Assembly (NCBI GenBank): GCA_008508345.1
Contig: QNGE01001725.1
Span: forward strand, 1-64,000
Length of the DNA: 64,000 nt
Source of the DNA: Paragonimus westermani
Taxonomy: Eukaryota; Platyhelminthes; Trematoda; Plagiorchiida; Troglotrematidae
Direction: 5' to 3'
Part shown: positions 23,301-36,460 of the stretch, in pieces
How the letters are laid out: each line of letters begins with the position of its first letter
Numbering within the stretch: the stretch's first letter is position 1
The notes under the pieces: model-generated
Told to the model about the DNA's origin: nothing
Seen by the model: the letters and a program-made list of their open reading frames with translations, nothing else
The model's database searches: none
Program-made: the position numbers and the translations under genes

Positions 23301-26300
23301 CTCACTTTGGATGACATTTATTCACGTCTGCGTCGTGTTAAAAGTGAAAACCTGTGTAGTGACTTACATGATACACCGGCAGCCACAAGCAACATATCTA
23401 GGCATTGAAGTACACAATAATATCAACAACAGTGGAGTCGGCATACCAATGCAGCGGTTAAACTTAAAACTGTCGGTGTTAATTGGGCATAACAGGTCTC
23501 CATTCAGAACGCCATAGAGATGAAGATATATGTTCACTTTTAAAACCGTTGATGTTTTTACGTTTCATTTTCCAAGATGACTTCCGTAAATACACCTAGA
23601 TCATACATGAAGTCTATGTGACTGAATACCTGGGTTGTACTGTCCACATACTATCAGATAAGTAATTTCTGGACAAGCTGTAAACCGTGCAATGTGAGCG
23701 TTTGCGCGCTTTCAAGAATAACTTAGTCAGAGAACTCTGAAGCATGAGTATGGGATTCACGAGCTTACCTATACAACACTAGTGAGGTTGCCACTGGAAG
23801 TCATCGTTCAGGCAAGTCCGTAATAACGAGAAACCGACGTGATTGCGGTGATTGTTATTCAGCTAGAAGCCACAAAATGGTTGAAAATTTTTCTGCCTTG
23901 TTGTACGACTATTTCTCAGGGCCGTAGTCATCTTCTCTAGCTTACATTGATTGAATAAGTATCTTTCTGCCGGCACAAAAATTCCCAGATCCCCGGGCAA
24001 ACATAACATGAACCTTTTCACCATTGTGAATATGGCACATCTCATGAACCACATGTCTGACTTGCACAAATACCAGATGGTGTTTTCTTTTTCCTGATGT
24101 TTATTCTACTGTGGTACATTGTTAACACAAGGAAGACATCTGATTCTCATCATAACACTTTGATGTGCTATGACTGCAAACATCTTTTTTGTATCGCTAG
24201 TGAATCTACAATGAATCTTCTTTCATTTTTGAATTATTTTATGCTTTAAATTGTAACGGTGCGTCTTTGGTCCTCACAAGCTGATAACCGATTGGAAGTT
24301 TCAGGGAAAGATTCTTGGTTGAGTATAATTCCCGTTATCTACTTTTGTGATATGTGCATGTCTGAGTTGAGCATCTGGGTATAATACAGGCACCTGGAAT
24401 CCCCAATCTCTTGAATACAACGGTAGAATACAATCTGTAACTTTTGTAATGTGTGAGCGACGGTTGTGAAGTTGAGCACTTTTATGAAGGATCAGTTTTT
24501 CCTCTTTGTATCCTATCAAGTCATCATTATCCTTTGTGTGACCAAAGAAGCATACTTTCAGCTTATTGCCAACTCACCTGTTCAGCGAATGGAGAACATT
24601 TGGCGGAATGCGCCTGAATCACGAAATACTAGTGACCGTGGCCATGAAACTGGAAGAAAAATTAACAAATGTTCCTAATCGATTGGTTAGTTCAAGGTTA
24701 AGAAACCGGTGTGTTTGTTAAAGTGGAACCAAGTAAGGGCTAACTGGAGAAGAGTGATAAGAGATGAGTGTAAACATCTGCCTATACCGGGGTCGAATGA
24801 TAGATGTGAAAATGCACTTGAAGTAATCCAACTGAATAAAACATTGTCAAGTAGAAAATTTTAAGAGAATTTTCGCCACTCCTCAAATGGCGAAAAACAA
24901 TGAGATGACCCTTCTGCTCAATGGAAGTGCTATTACCTTGGGATAAATTGTTAGTCAGCCAGGTAGCGTGGACTGAAGAGTAAATATGTGTCCCATAAAA
25001 CGACAGTTTGCTACATCAGTGGTGTTAGGAGATCGTGTCATATTGGTACTAAAAGTAGCCCCAAATATTTGATAGGTAAACACCCAGGCTGGTGCTTTCA
25101 TTTAAATCTAGAATGGAAAACGTGCTATAAAATTCTCTGTATTGACTTCTTTCACAGGCAGTATACAATACTTCAGCATATTCCAATACGTTAGGGACAA
25201 ACTTGAAGGGTTCTGACTAAATCGGTATTTCGAAGAAGCCCTCAAACGAGGGGAACAAAGGAGTCGAGCTGCGATTCTTGTGTCCAATACCATAAAATCT
25301 GACTAATTTAATTTTACCGGGATAGATGTTATACAAAGTAAAACAAAAAACGGGGGAAGAAATGTCCCCTGTAGAATCCCAGAGCCAGTGATAAGTAACG
25401 ATGAGGCTTGATCGCGGATTAAAACAAACTTTCTTTGTTCATAAAGTATTCGAAAAGAAGCTCAACAGATTCATCGAAATTTTTCAGCGTGAGCTGATCG
25501 AAATTTTCAAACGCATTTCCTCAGGTGAAGGAAATGTAAAGCACAAAGCCCATGAATTCATCAAGGATTGAACTTAAACAACGGCAGGTGAACTTTCCTG
25601 ATGTGTTAGCTGACCATACTCTTGTTTGCCGTATAAATTTCGAGTAATTCTTCGAGGATACCATCAAAAAGCCTCAAAGTACGCTTCGGCGTCTCCAGGG
25701 TTTCTTGGATCGTATTACCAGCAAACCAAATTACCTCAGCTATGCCCTGAAACATGTCCACAACTTGTCAGGTAAGCAGTTCACACAAGTACGGTTAAAA
25801 ATACTTGCTATGGGGTTAAAATACACCCGTCCATCGAAACAAGTCAACCAGTCAACGATTCGAGTTCAGTGTTAAAGCCTAGACGACCAGCTAAAAGAGT
25901 TGCCTCCCGCTCAGACATGAATTGCATGCTGGTTTCATGCTATAATGGTCCATGATTCGCAACAACTTTCATGGCCACCCATTCGCTAGCCTTGCTGTCT
26001 CGTCTATGAAAACCATCAGGCTACCAAACAACCGAAGTAGGTGCAGGAAGTGATATTTCTGGAACCAGACAAAGGGGTTGGCATTGTATTCCTCTATAAT
26101 ACTTGACATTAACCAACTACTAGCAAACTTTCCATCACATGAAACTTGAATATTTGTAAAATTCTACTTTGGTTCATGATGTTTCTTTGTCTGTTTCTGC
26201 TAAATGCCTCGAAACTGTTCGGTTCAAGTTCGATGGACATGCTTATAAGTAAGTTTATATAGCAGTAGGCAGTCGGTTGAGCCTGACATCGGCTGACATA
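20400..26300. other. long stretch with no gene recognised
   Basis: Nearly 6 kb with only frames of 60-82 codons and no domain motif. One imperfect internal repeat lies at 24319-24500. The stretch from about 25400 may include the decayed 5' part of the Penelope-like relic that becomes readable from 26.3 kb. Confidence 0.35.
24319..24500 (+). repeat. imperfect tandem repeat of about 95 bp
   Basis: Two adjacent segments starting near 24319 and 24411 share the order TTGA(G/A)TA, then ACTTTTGT(G/A)AT, then GTTGAGCA, consistent with an old tandem duplication. No coding content. Confidence 0.3.
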
Positions 26301-26339
26301 TTTTTGGAATAGTGGAAGAAAGACTGCTGGAAAGTATCG

Positions 26340-27290
26340 ACCCTTCTTTGGTTTATAAACGGTATATCAACAACATTTGAATATTACCTGATTTTGATAA
26401 TTCTCTAAACCACTTGAATCAGTTTAATCCCATTCGTCGAAATTCCCGTGTCAACCTCAAACAAGAGTTAGACAACTCACTACCATTAATAGATATTCCA
26501 AATTGCAAACAACTTTACGGTACACCTAGCCAGTTTGTTTATCGAAAACCACATAAAGTGAGCAATACGTACAATCCTCTGCATTTTCACCCGCGGTTGA
26601 TGAATGTATTTCAGTGTAAAGCCTTTTCAGTGAGCAATGGAAGCGTGCACGGCCGACCACCTCAAGTCTTAAGAGTAGCTTATGAGGAGTGTTCTGCCTG
26701 CAAATAAGTATCCGGTCAAACTCGATGAAATTCATAGCAAAAATGCGTGGCTATCCTCCAACTACAAGCGGCGCGGAAGAAGCAGGTTCCTATTAAACTT
26801 CCTCACACAGGAAGCCACAATACTACCGGTTTAAGTCGGAAATTAAAGTCTGCTTTCGATTGTGTTTACCCCACAGTGGAATTGCGTTTGTTGCTTTCCA
26901 CGCGCAGGATGAGCCTCCACTACCGCGATTGTCCTTCCTCGGAAAACTGCTTTCCCAATCACCCGTCAGTTCAACTGCAGTTGCGGTGATTCACACATCC
27001 TCAGAACGGACCGAAACTTACTATACAGGGAGGCGGATCACGTCCCCAAGGGGTTAGTGCAAGCAATGAATCAAGGCGGGTCAGCATACGAATAATCGAA
27101 CAAGAATTCGGCGTCTTTGACCGTGGAAACTTAATCACAACAGGGCACACGAGTGACTCCGCCACTTCGTTTATGGTCATATTACGCTATCGTAACCCTA
27201 TGTACTTGGCGCTCTTTGAGGTTCTGCTAATCCAGCTTTACGCACCGGCCCTCTCTTGGCAAAAAGTGCTGACTCAGTCAATTTTGTTAC
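26340..27290 (+). pseudogene. Penelope-like element, RT C-terminus and GIY-YIG endonuclease
   Basis: At 26414-26580 a frame reads NSLPLIDI followed by FVYRKPHKVSNTYNPLHFHP. This matches the Penelope/RT block in which LPFLDV is followed by SVYRKPT...LHF. After further frames resembling the linker (26747-26989), 26966-27065 reads FNCSCGDSHILRTDRNLLYR and then DHVPKGL. This is the GIY-YIG core with Cys-x-Cys-Gly and Arg-Thr-Asp-Arg retained but the Tyr-x-Gly pair degraded. A GHT-like stretch follows at about 27140. Stops and frameshifts throughout show it is dead. It is a different subfamily from the remnant at 8.9-9.5 kb. Confidence 0.6.
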
Positions 27291-27299
27291 CATGGCAAT

Positions 27300-30200
27300 G
27301 AAGCCGTTTATCCAGACCTGATTGCATTCATGTGACGTTTGTTCATTTCACTGTTTTGACACCCTGTTCTAAACCTATATAACTGGATGTTTTATGTAAT
27401 CGACTGGTAAGAATAAGCAAAATGCTTGTGTCACGCAATGATATCTTCTTGCCGTCTTGGTGAACTGGATAAAGGAGACTCAATTTTTTAGGCAGATGAA
27501 CTGACTAAAATCCTTTGTAACTACTTAAATTTTTATTCGAGCGAGAATTATTCTACTGAAAGCTTCCAACGCCGTAGACGAGCATGATAAAAACAGAAGC
27601 TTGTTGATTGCTCTATTTGGGAATTTATGCCGTCTTCCAATAATCAATAGTTTGCATTGTGTGAGACGCCTGTGTGATAGGTCATTTGGGTTTAGACATA
27701 AAATTTCAGCTCATTACAAAAGAACGGTTGATAATGAGCCGTTAGACCTTTTAGTTTTGATGGAAATCAATCGGCTAGGTTCTGTATGAATCACTGAGAT
27801 CCCACTAAGAATGGACAAACCAGTGGGGGAAAATTAATGCATGAAAGCTGAGAGGGAAATAGTCGTTAACAGTTTCAGATTGCCACCAAACTTGCTGATT
27901 TTCTTGACTGGTCGTTTGAAGTGATGGTCACCTTGTTCTGAACTCGCTAGGTTTTATCACACCACTTATCATCCAGTGATATGTTGCTGCATATCGAATA
28001 TAAACGTTCCCACTGGGCGCTGGTATACTTTGAAATACATTTCGCTGATGAGTTAGCATTTCATTTGTAAATCGTTTCTTTCCCTCGAGTTGTCTGCTGG
28101 GGTTCGCCGGAAAAAGTTTATCAGCACAAATACGAATTATTCCAAAAATGTTGTTTATGTCGGAGCAGAAATTCGGATATTGGGTTGGGTGGCTATAGTA
28201 GATAGACCAGTAGTCGTAGACAACCGAACTCAATTTGGTTGCGTGCATCAGTTTCTCAAGTCTGCTACAAGTGTTGGAAAGAGATCACCAGCCACTCACT
28301 ACGTGGCCTTCACGATGAATGAAAAACCCTAGCTGTGTTTTACCGTAAACCAATAACAGAAACTTACAACAATAAACAGTTGCAAGGCGGGCGCAATCTG
28401 TTGAATTTAATCAAATGCACACTGCTGAGGAAGGCCAAAGTAAGATGAGCATTGGAAATGGTGGGAGAAGTTGCAGTGCTTTGTAGACCTGAGGTGTTAA
28501 AAAATTGGCATAAAATTGAGGTCAACATAAAATATCTAATGATGTAGAATGAATACTCAGCAAGCTACTCCAATTCCCATGAGAAATGACCTATCTCAGT
28601 TGGAAAACCACAAAATATAAGTAAATGTGACACACTAAAATCGAGCGAAAACAACCTAAGAATCTGGGCTTGCGCTAGGCAACCAAGTAGATAAGTTAAA
28701 CATTACAAAAGTGTTCAGAGCTAGCAGTGAGGGCCAGTATGAGCAAATAGAAAATCTTCATCAATCGGTCTTCAACAAGAAAGGCAATCCACAAAGTTGC
28801 TATTGAATCTCCAAATTTGGACATCTTCCTCTTCGATGTGTTCATTCAACCGAGGTTCCTGCAATTCGGTCACGTCAAAGTGAATTTAATCGCCAATCTG
28901 AGTATCGTCATTAACCTTAAACATACCGTGGATGAGAGAACGGACATTTTCACTTGAAAACAAAGGCCACTGCAGTTTCGTGAAGTTAGGTTCCTGGAAC
29001 GTAACCAATCATCCTGCACAGTGATTTCGGACTGCTTTCAATTTTTAATCAGTTAGATTTACTTATTGTTAATGGCCTTACACAGAGGGAAGGACGTCAA
29101 AGGCGCAAAAACACACCTTGGTTTAACATAATCGCAACAGGATTCTACGGTAGGGTTACTCACGCAAAGTTGGTGATTAATGGAAACAACGAGTTGAATA
29201 CATTCGAAACATTTTCCCTGCAGTGACTGAGAATTATCCGTAGCTGGTAAATTCGACAGTTCAAAGGCATTAAAATTAGACTGTCTCAAATATGTGATCT
29301 TATTTGCGTACTGTCGCCAAAGAAGTCGAAAACCGTTCCTTTTTATGACAGAAGTGAGTATGAGCCTGGAAATATTTCATAAAACGACCGATAACTGCTA
29401 TGCTCTCCAGGTGGCGCTGAGGTTAAAATATCAGTCGTTACCGTTACGAAGATTGCAAGGATTTTTTGGTGAGGTTGTTTTTGCCGTTTGTTTCATAGTT
29501 AACTGTCTTATATTGGGAAATAATGGTGTGCTATACATAAATTTGATGATACTACTATTGGTACATATTTTGTAGGAGTATTTCAGTGAAAGTCAATCTT
29601 ATGGTTTATCCCATTTTTCCAATTCGGTTGTAGGCAGTGGATTACTTACAGGGCTGCAAACAGCTATCAGGTGATCGATAATTGTTGAACTTGGACGAGT
29701 TAAAAAGTTGTCTTGGACGAATACATGAAAAGCCACAATATTCGCTACGTGCTTGTTTCATGCACAAAGATAAGCAATTGTGGCTTGAAGTGCGATGATG
29801 CCAGTATGAGCCCTGTCGTGATTATGTGATACTGATGCACCAAATACAAGCGACGGAAGCACGAAAGCCGTGGATTACGGCGTGTTTAGTGAGTTGTATT
29901 CACACATTTCTAATTACTACGAGTATTCGCATGTGTACCGGGACACTCTTTGTGCATGTAACAACTCAAGTGGGAAACACAATGAGATTTCACTTAACTT
30001 GAGAAAGTAACCATTGTACTTATATGCTTGTTTTTCATTCAGCTCTTCTCCATACGCTTTGGTAAACCACACACCTTTTGTTCAGCCTCATGTCGTGGTG
30101 TTCATGCATACTGTTTATGTGACCTGTCAGCGCTGTGATCACATCCGATCAGCACGATGTTAACGCTGAAGTAAGAAACACTATTCTATTTGATGAAATC

Positions 30201-30560
30201 ATGATGGGTTTATGGAGTGTTTGTCAGACGTTCCGCCGTCTATCGAAATCTGCAACGTTCAGCTGCCACATATAACCGTAAGGTGCAAGTGCCTTTAGTA
30301 AATGTGGGCATTTGCTAACGTTCCACATCCACATCCGTGTTCGTAACGGAATATATATCACAGCAGCTACCTGAATGCAATTTAAGTTTCGTTAATACTA
30401 GAATGACTGGTTAAATATCTATCGGATTTGAGGCGCAGTCAAAGCTAACAAGCGCGCACTGATTTAATGTAATCTGTGCAACTGAGCGTGCTACCGTGTT
30501 GTTGGCGCCATTTCAAGTTTTGTTCATGTAAGTTTTGTGTGTATGACTATTCGGGCATTT
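27300..30560. other. no gene recognised
   Basis: Frames of up to about 106 codons occur on both strands (for example 27928-28248 minus) with no domain. This stretch lies between the Penelope-like relic and the CsRn1-like element. A 5' LTR for the latter was looked for near 30.1-30.6 kb and not found. Confidence 0.35.
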
Positions 30561-30576
30561 TGCTCGTGGGTGTCTG

Positions 30577-31032
30577 TTGTGTTTTCTTTTAGAGAACTGC
30601 TTCTGGAACTCTTACTTTGGAAAACCCTTGTCACAAACTCTAGTCAAGGGCGCAAAAATGTTTGGTCACGTGGTGGGGCGTTTTCAACCACATCCTACTC
30701 CACGTCTTAGAATAAGCATGCGCGGTCCTGACGACTTGGTTTCCCCAAAACGTGACCCAACAATCACTGAGGCTTTAAAAGCAGGAATTGCTGCTTTACA
30801 ACATGGTTTGAGTGAAATTTCTGGTTGTCGACCCAGTATATCATCTAGACGACACATACAGCGGTCAAAAACAGACTGTTTTTGGTACCATGAATGTTTT
30901 GGTGACCGGACCAAACAGTGCACCAAACCCTGCACCTACACATCATCAAGTCGATGCAAACTCTGTAACCGACCTCTGGCGGAAGGCGATGCGTTGACTC
31001 ACCCTGTCCCCTCATTTTCGCATGGAATGTAA
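30577..31032 (+). pseudogene. CsRn1-like Gypsy Gag, C-terminal part with CHCC motif
   Basis: The longest intact frame of this element (151 codons). It contains CFWYHECFGDRTKQCTKPC at about 30880-30936, a C-x3-H-x9-C-x3-C motif. This CHCC arrangement in place of the retroviral CCHC knuckle is characteristic of the CsRn1 clade of trematode Gypsy elements. The N-terminal part of Gag and the LTR upstream are not recognisable. Confidence 0.65.
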
Positions 31033-31039
31033 GTATCGG

Positions 31040-33788
31040 AAACATTTAAGTGGTGGATACTTCGGCGCAGGCTTATGTGTTTCCGTCCACAAAAGACGGG
31101 GTGCCGAACCGTCCAGTCCACAGCTCAGCGCTGCAAATGGTACGTTTGTAGCCACTTACTGGCAGCGTTCTTTGCCCCCGGCGGACATTCCGCGGAGTGT
31201 TTACAATTGCCGCGATAACTTACGCTATAGATGACGTCAATTTTCTGTGAATTTTCGGCCTTCTGTTCGATACGAGACGCCCTATTTTAATCACTCTCCG
31301 CATTTGGCTAAACTTGCTCGACACTTTCTTAACAGTTGCAGCCATAACACATGCACACCCTCAGCCTCTTCACTAAGTTTTCACTGCTAGTTCGCGTGCC
31401 GAATGACATTCCAACAGTGATCCCTGGTATCACACATCACATCTACACCAAGAGAAAGTCCGTCTCAGCACTGCCTCACCGGTTGGATCATGACTAACTC
31501 AATCCACCAGGGCAGAATTCCACCGCACGCTCGAACACAAATTGACACACTCTTCCGATAATCCACTGACCTTACCCTTACGTTTGGTCCCTAAGATGTC
31601 AGGTGACTGGAGCCCATGCGGTGGTTACCATGTGCTCCATGGGCAATCGTCCTTGAAACGTACTCAGTCCTGCACATTCAGGATTTAACTGCCTACTTTT
31701 GTTTGCTAGTCCATCACAACAGGAACCTCTTACACATCAACGTACTCTACTCCAACGTTCGCTATAACACGGTGTCACGGCAAACTCCACCAAATGCGAA
31801 CTAGATAAGACCACAATGGAGATCTTGAGTCACAAGTTCTCTCGATAAGGTCAAAGCCACCTCTAAATACCCCGAACCGAATTCTTTTGAGCAACTTTGT
31901 TGTCGTTGTGATATTGTCAACTACTACCGAGATGTGCATACAATGCATCCAATAACCGACCTCCACTGTGGTGGTGAACGTAAATCCCAGTTCACAAATG
32001 CTGCAAACACTGTGTTCATTGGGCTCAAAAATACGCTCGCTTACTTGGCTCGCCTTGTCCATCCTCATCCAAAAACACCACTTTCAATTGTAACCAGCGC
32101 TTCTGACACATCTGTGGGTGTCATGTATCATCAGTCCATTGGAAAGTTTAGTTTTCTCCTCCAAACGTTACAACCAGCGGAATCCCACTACTGTATGTTT
32201 GATAGAGAGTTACTAGCAATTTATTTAGGTGACCCCTACTTCCTTCATTCGTCGACCTTTACAGCCCCCACTTATCACAAACCGTAAATCCATTCTTTAA
32301 ATATCTCATCCGACAGGCGTTCTCCAAGGGGAGTTAAACACTCGGGCTTTATCTCTCAGTTTACGACTGACATACGACATACCTCAAGTAAGGAAAACGT
32401 TGTGGCGGACGCTGTTTCACGTGTTCATAACCTTAGAGTATCTGCTAACGATGGCACTGAGTTGGCAGCTGTGGCTGCCGCCCAAGCCGCTGATTCTGAA
32501 ATTGTGCAGCTTTGTCGAAGAAATTCTCACAATTCAACCCGTATCTCTGAAATCTTCAGAGGAAATAATCTTGTACGATACTTCCAAAGCACACCTTGCT
32601 CTATGGTGCCTGCAACCTTCCGCCCCACAGCGTTCGATAGGCTACCCATTTTGTCTCATCTCGGCATACGCACTTTAGTTAAACATTTTAGTGAGTAGTT
32701 CGTTTGGCCTAAAATAATCTACGATGTCTGCAATTGAATGTGTTTTTGTCCCCAATGTCAACATTCCAAAGTTCATCGTCATACGAGAAGCCCCTTGACA
32801 ATTTTTCTTTGCCAGACGCGCGTTTTCACCGTGCGCACGTCGATCTGATGAAACTGATGTCACAGTTAAATGGCTCCATTTAATTGTTACTGTGTGTTGA
32901 CCGCTTCGGAAGATAGACTGCAGCCATATCGCTACTAAACTGATCCCCAGGAACGGTAGTCTACAGATTTCTGGAACGTTTGGTGGCAGATTAGATGTCC
33001 GGTAGTGGTGACCACAGGTTATCGATTATAGTTTGAAGGAGATTTGGTGATTCTCTTACCTCCTTTGAAATGCAAGCACATTTGCACCATGGCTTACAAT
33101 CCGGCAGCAAGTGTGATGATCCAGCGTTTCCGTTGCCAACCAGAAATCGGTATCAGTACGCACGCTAATCCCTCATGGAAAGGTGTGCTTTCGTAAGTCC
33201 CCTCAGGAATGCGGAACATAGTTAAAGGGGAACTATACGTCATTGTGGCCCTACTGTTTACTATTGGAACGTGAACGAGGTGAACCCTTTTCACATGCAC
33301 CTTTCACACCGTACGATTACGGAAGTTGTACAGCTTGTTTGGCACACCGCGTGCGAGAGCTACACTTCTCTGTAGGCTAGAGAGTAATCGGGTATGCATG
33401 TGCACACTAAGCCATCTTGTACTCATGTCTTTTTACGTACTTGCGTCCATCACTGCAAACCCCATGCACCGACTTCTATCGTATCCCCATGAGGGAGAAA
33501 ACTGTCAGTGTTGATCGCAACGGCAAACTGTAGGTAATTTCTGCTTACAGGTTGAAGCCAGTGTTTGTAAAAAATCATCAGCCGAGCTGCCTGTATCAAC
33601 TAATAGCGTTCCTCGCTCGGAAACCCCGGTGGCATCAAAGAGCATTCCGTCCCAAGAACCTTTAGCGGTTGTCGACACTGTGGCAACCCGAAAGCCTGCT
33701 CCATCTATCTTCAGATGTATTCTCTTCGGTTGGGAGCGTCGCAAGCCTGTACATTTCGCGAAATATACAAACGTTTACTACTTTTGAG
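31040..33788 (+). pseudogene. CsRn1-like Gypsy Pol relic
   Basis: Domains occur in the expected order. Protease: GAEPSSPQLSAANGTF at about 31100-31140, with the Asp of the DTGAE active site not readable. RT N-terminus: PLRLVPKMSGDWSPCGGY at about 31575-31630. RNase H: SIVTSASDTSVGVMYHQ and QPAESHYCMFDRELLAIYL at 32085-32230, then DIRH...NVVADAVSRVHNL near 32370-32430. Integrase: the zinc and linker region reads CPQCQHSKVHRHTRSPL then VDL (32755-32850), later TMAYNPAA (33090) and THVFLR (33420). A final open stretch of about 68 codons ends ERRKPVHFAKYTNVYYF and TGA at 33787, like the basic tail that ends this Pol. The RT YxDD segment is deleted and there are many stops. Confidence 0.7.
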
Positions 33789-33799
33789 AATGACTTCTT

Positions 33800-36030
33800 C
33801 CGGTACAAAGTACGCATATTCTCATGTCCTATTGAGGAGGTCAACCTGGAACACTTACACGACTTCCAAGTTGGACATCTAAGCACATATCCCAGAACTA
33901 GTCGTCTGTTGGTTGCAGATGAGCAGCATGTCAGAGATAATGAAAAACTTCAAGGGTACGTGTGAAATGAAGGTGTACCTTGAAAATAAGTTCGTAATTA
34001 AGATGCATTCGGACAATGTACGCAACTTACATAAGAACCAGGATAAGGCGGATCCTCTAAACAAACTCATTGAATTGCGAGATCTATTGAAAGCAGAAAG
34101 ACAGTATTGTTTGGTGTTAAGTGATAAGCTTTCACGGTTAATATTGTTCGCTCCATAAGGTTCACTCCCAATTTGTCCTAAATTTGCCGACGTCATTTTC
34201 ACTGATGCCACTCACCAGTTAAACTATGGTGGCTTCAAGCTGTGCTACGCAATGCTGTTTGATGTAACTGGTGTAGGTGTGACGTTCGTTTACGCAGTGA
34301 TGCCTAATAAAACGACGGCCAGTTACCGAACGGTTTTAGAACGTATGTTGTAACTGTTGCCGTGCACTTCGCCTTTTAAAACCTTCGTCGTTGATCGTTC
34401 ATCCGCACAGCGACGAGCAATCCGCGAGGTTTACCCTAGACGTTCCAGAGCATTTTGCTGCTATCACTTAATGAATGATGTATCTGAGAGCTGTCATCAC
34501 CTGGTAGGCTTAGAAACGTATCAAAGAAACCGCGTACATCAGTGGACGCGTAACATGATATTCATGGAGAAAGTTTCACATTTCAACAGGTCACTGTGGG
34601 CTATCAAGTCTGTAAGTCAGGAAGATTCCCAGTATCTGTGGAAGACGTGGTTGGTCTGTAAATTTGGCTGGGCTTCTCACTTACCAAAACGGACCGTTCT
34701 CTTCGGTAACTATACAACCAACGGGATGGAAAACGAGGACAGGCACATCAAAAGTGCTGTGTGTGAACGTTCTACAGTGTATGAGTTATTAAAACATTGT
34801 TGAGCGCTCGGAGATTAAGTTTTCTGATCGCCTGTGGGCTGCTGGCAAAGAACGTATGAAACTGTTTCAACTACCAGCAGGATATGAATATCTCTCAACA
34901 TTTCTGAAAGCTTTATCAAAATATGCATGATGGGTTTGTCTCGAGTACTACAACAGTAGTCGGATACAGGACGTCGCTTATGAAAAGTGACGTGGTACTT
35001 TCGGTGCACGAAACAAGTGTTTCACGTTGTCATTAATGGAGACATTAGAAGTGGTTGTTGATTCTTTTCACCACATAGGCATATTCTCGCGGTTTTCCGC
35101 GTGATCGACAGACCGATCGGTAGGTTAACAGAGAAATGTATGTGGGCATTCCCTGCCACTGGTCCTACTGGGTTTGCGCCCAACGATTTGCAGGAACCTG
35201 TATTATGCATGCCCGCCCCTGTCGCACATTCTCATTTGGATTGGATTGGAAACGCGGAAGAAATATGCCAAGATATTGCTGTTACGTTGGGTTGTGTGTG
35301 ATGAAAACAACACGTATTTAGAAGCCTTCCATGGTATAAATAAGTTGATATCAAAGCATCCCGACCTCATACTGGACTGTTCACTCTCCGGACGAGAGAC
35401 TTTGCAAATTAGCATTAGGAAGGCGTTCGAAGGTTTGTGGCAAGAGGATAAGACAGGATAAGCCGAGAACTGATACTACTGCTTTTCTGTTAAAGGAAAC
35501 GGTCGCAGGGGAAACTAGTCAGAAAATGTTTGATTACTAACATATCCTCCCCTGTAGCATTTTCCTCCCATCGGTCATAATCGTCTGGACCCCCCTATCA
35601 CATCCATTAGCAAGGCGGTATGCGAGTCCAATGATTTGAGTCATATGCCTGTCATTCCTAACACGTGTGCCTCAGTTGTCTCCACAGAGCGCAGAAGGTC
35701 TACACTGGGAAGTCGAGTGACTGACAAAAGTTTGCTACCGATTGAAGGTATAGGACGTCTTTTAGAAACAGCACGTATTAGGGGATTGACTACAGGTGAC
35801 TTAAAGCAATTTAAAACAAAACTGAGAAAGCATCTTGCAAGAGGAATAGCCATGAAGCCGTTAAACAATGACGTTTGTGGGATATGCTACTTGAGGAAGG
35901 ATAACGTGGACTTGAACGAGGACAACTTCAACCGGGTCCAGTGCTCCCATTATTCTTGTTGGTACCATCATTAGTGTGCCGGCAACCGCCAACCTGACGT
36001 CGACATCACCTGCGTGGACTGAGAGACGAC
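33800..36030 (+). pseudogene. MULE transposase copy 2 with C-terminal PHD finger
   Basis: Second relic of the family at 14.6-17.1 kb. Shared blocks include IEEVNLEHLHDFQVG (33830-33875), MKNFKGTCEMKVY, DATHQLNYGGF (34204-34240, first Asp), NKTTASYRTVLE, VDRSSAQRRAI (34387-34420, second Asp), the NRVHQWTRNM region, and NYTTNGMENEDRHIKSAV (34708-34760, likely Glu). The SWIM zone is badly scrambled. The later block GINKLISKHPDLILDCS is at 35335-35385, and LLETARIRGLTTGDLKQF is in the same frame at 35760-35813. A PHD finger follows: VCGICYLR at 35873 and CSHYSCWYHH, then a TAG replacing the conserved Tyr (35972) and a TGA replacing the final Cys of TCVDC (36020). About the first 90 residues seen in copy 1 are missing; the copy starts within 50 bp of the CsRn1-like Pol end. 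Confidence 0.75.
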
Positions 36031-36304
36031 TGAGCAACCCACGTTAAACTCACAAATGCACGCTAACCAAGAACACGGGAGCAGTCCCACTGTACTTTCC
36101 AGGACAAACTGAAATATTCTCACTGCCCTCTTCGAGGCCATTTGGAACTTGATTTCCAACATGAGCCCTGCTCACCTGTTAACATGCGTACACTTGTTTA
36201 CTGAGGACAGACGATGAGGGTCATTGAGTATTATTCCAGCGGCAGCCTCCTGGGTGATTAACTGACTGGGCATGTAATGCTATTCCACGCCTTATTCAAC
36301 ACTC

Positions 36305-36460
36305 ATATTCACGTATTTATCCAGTGTTACATACACACGTGTACACATATGTATACACGCATACACATATGTATACATAAATATATGTGTACATAAGTAT
36401 GAGCACCTATACACAAACATGGATAAATAAATATACCCGTATAAATGCACGCATAAATAT
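36305..36460 (+). repeat. TACACA/TATACA microsatellite
   Basis: Degenerate alternating TATACA/TACACA tract about 280 bp beyond the PHD end of MULE copy 2, mirroring the microsatellite beyond copy 1. Confidence 0.85.
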
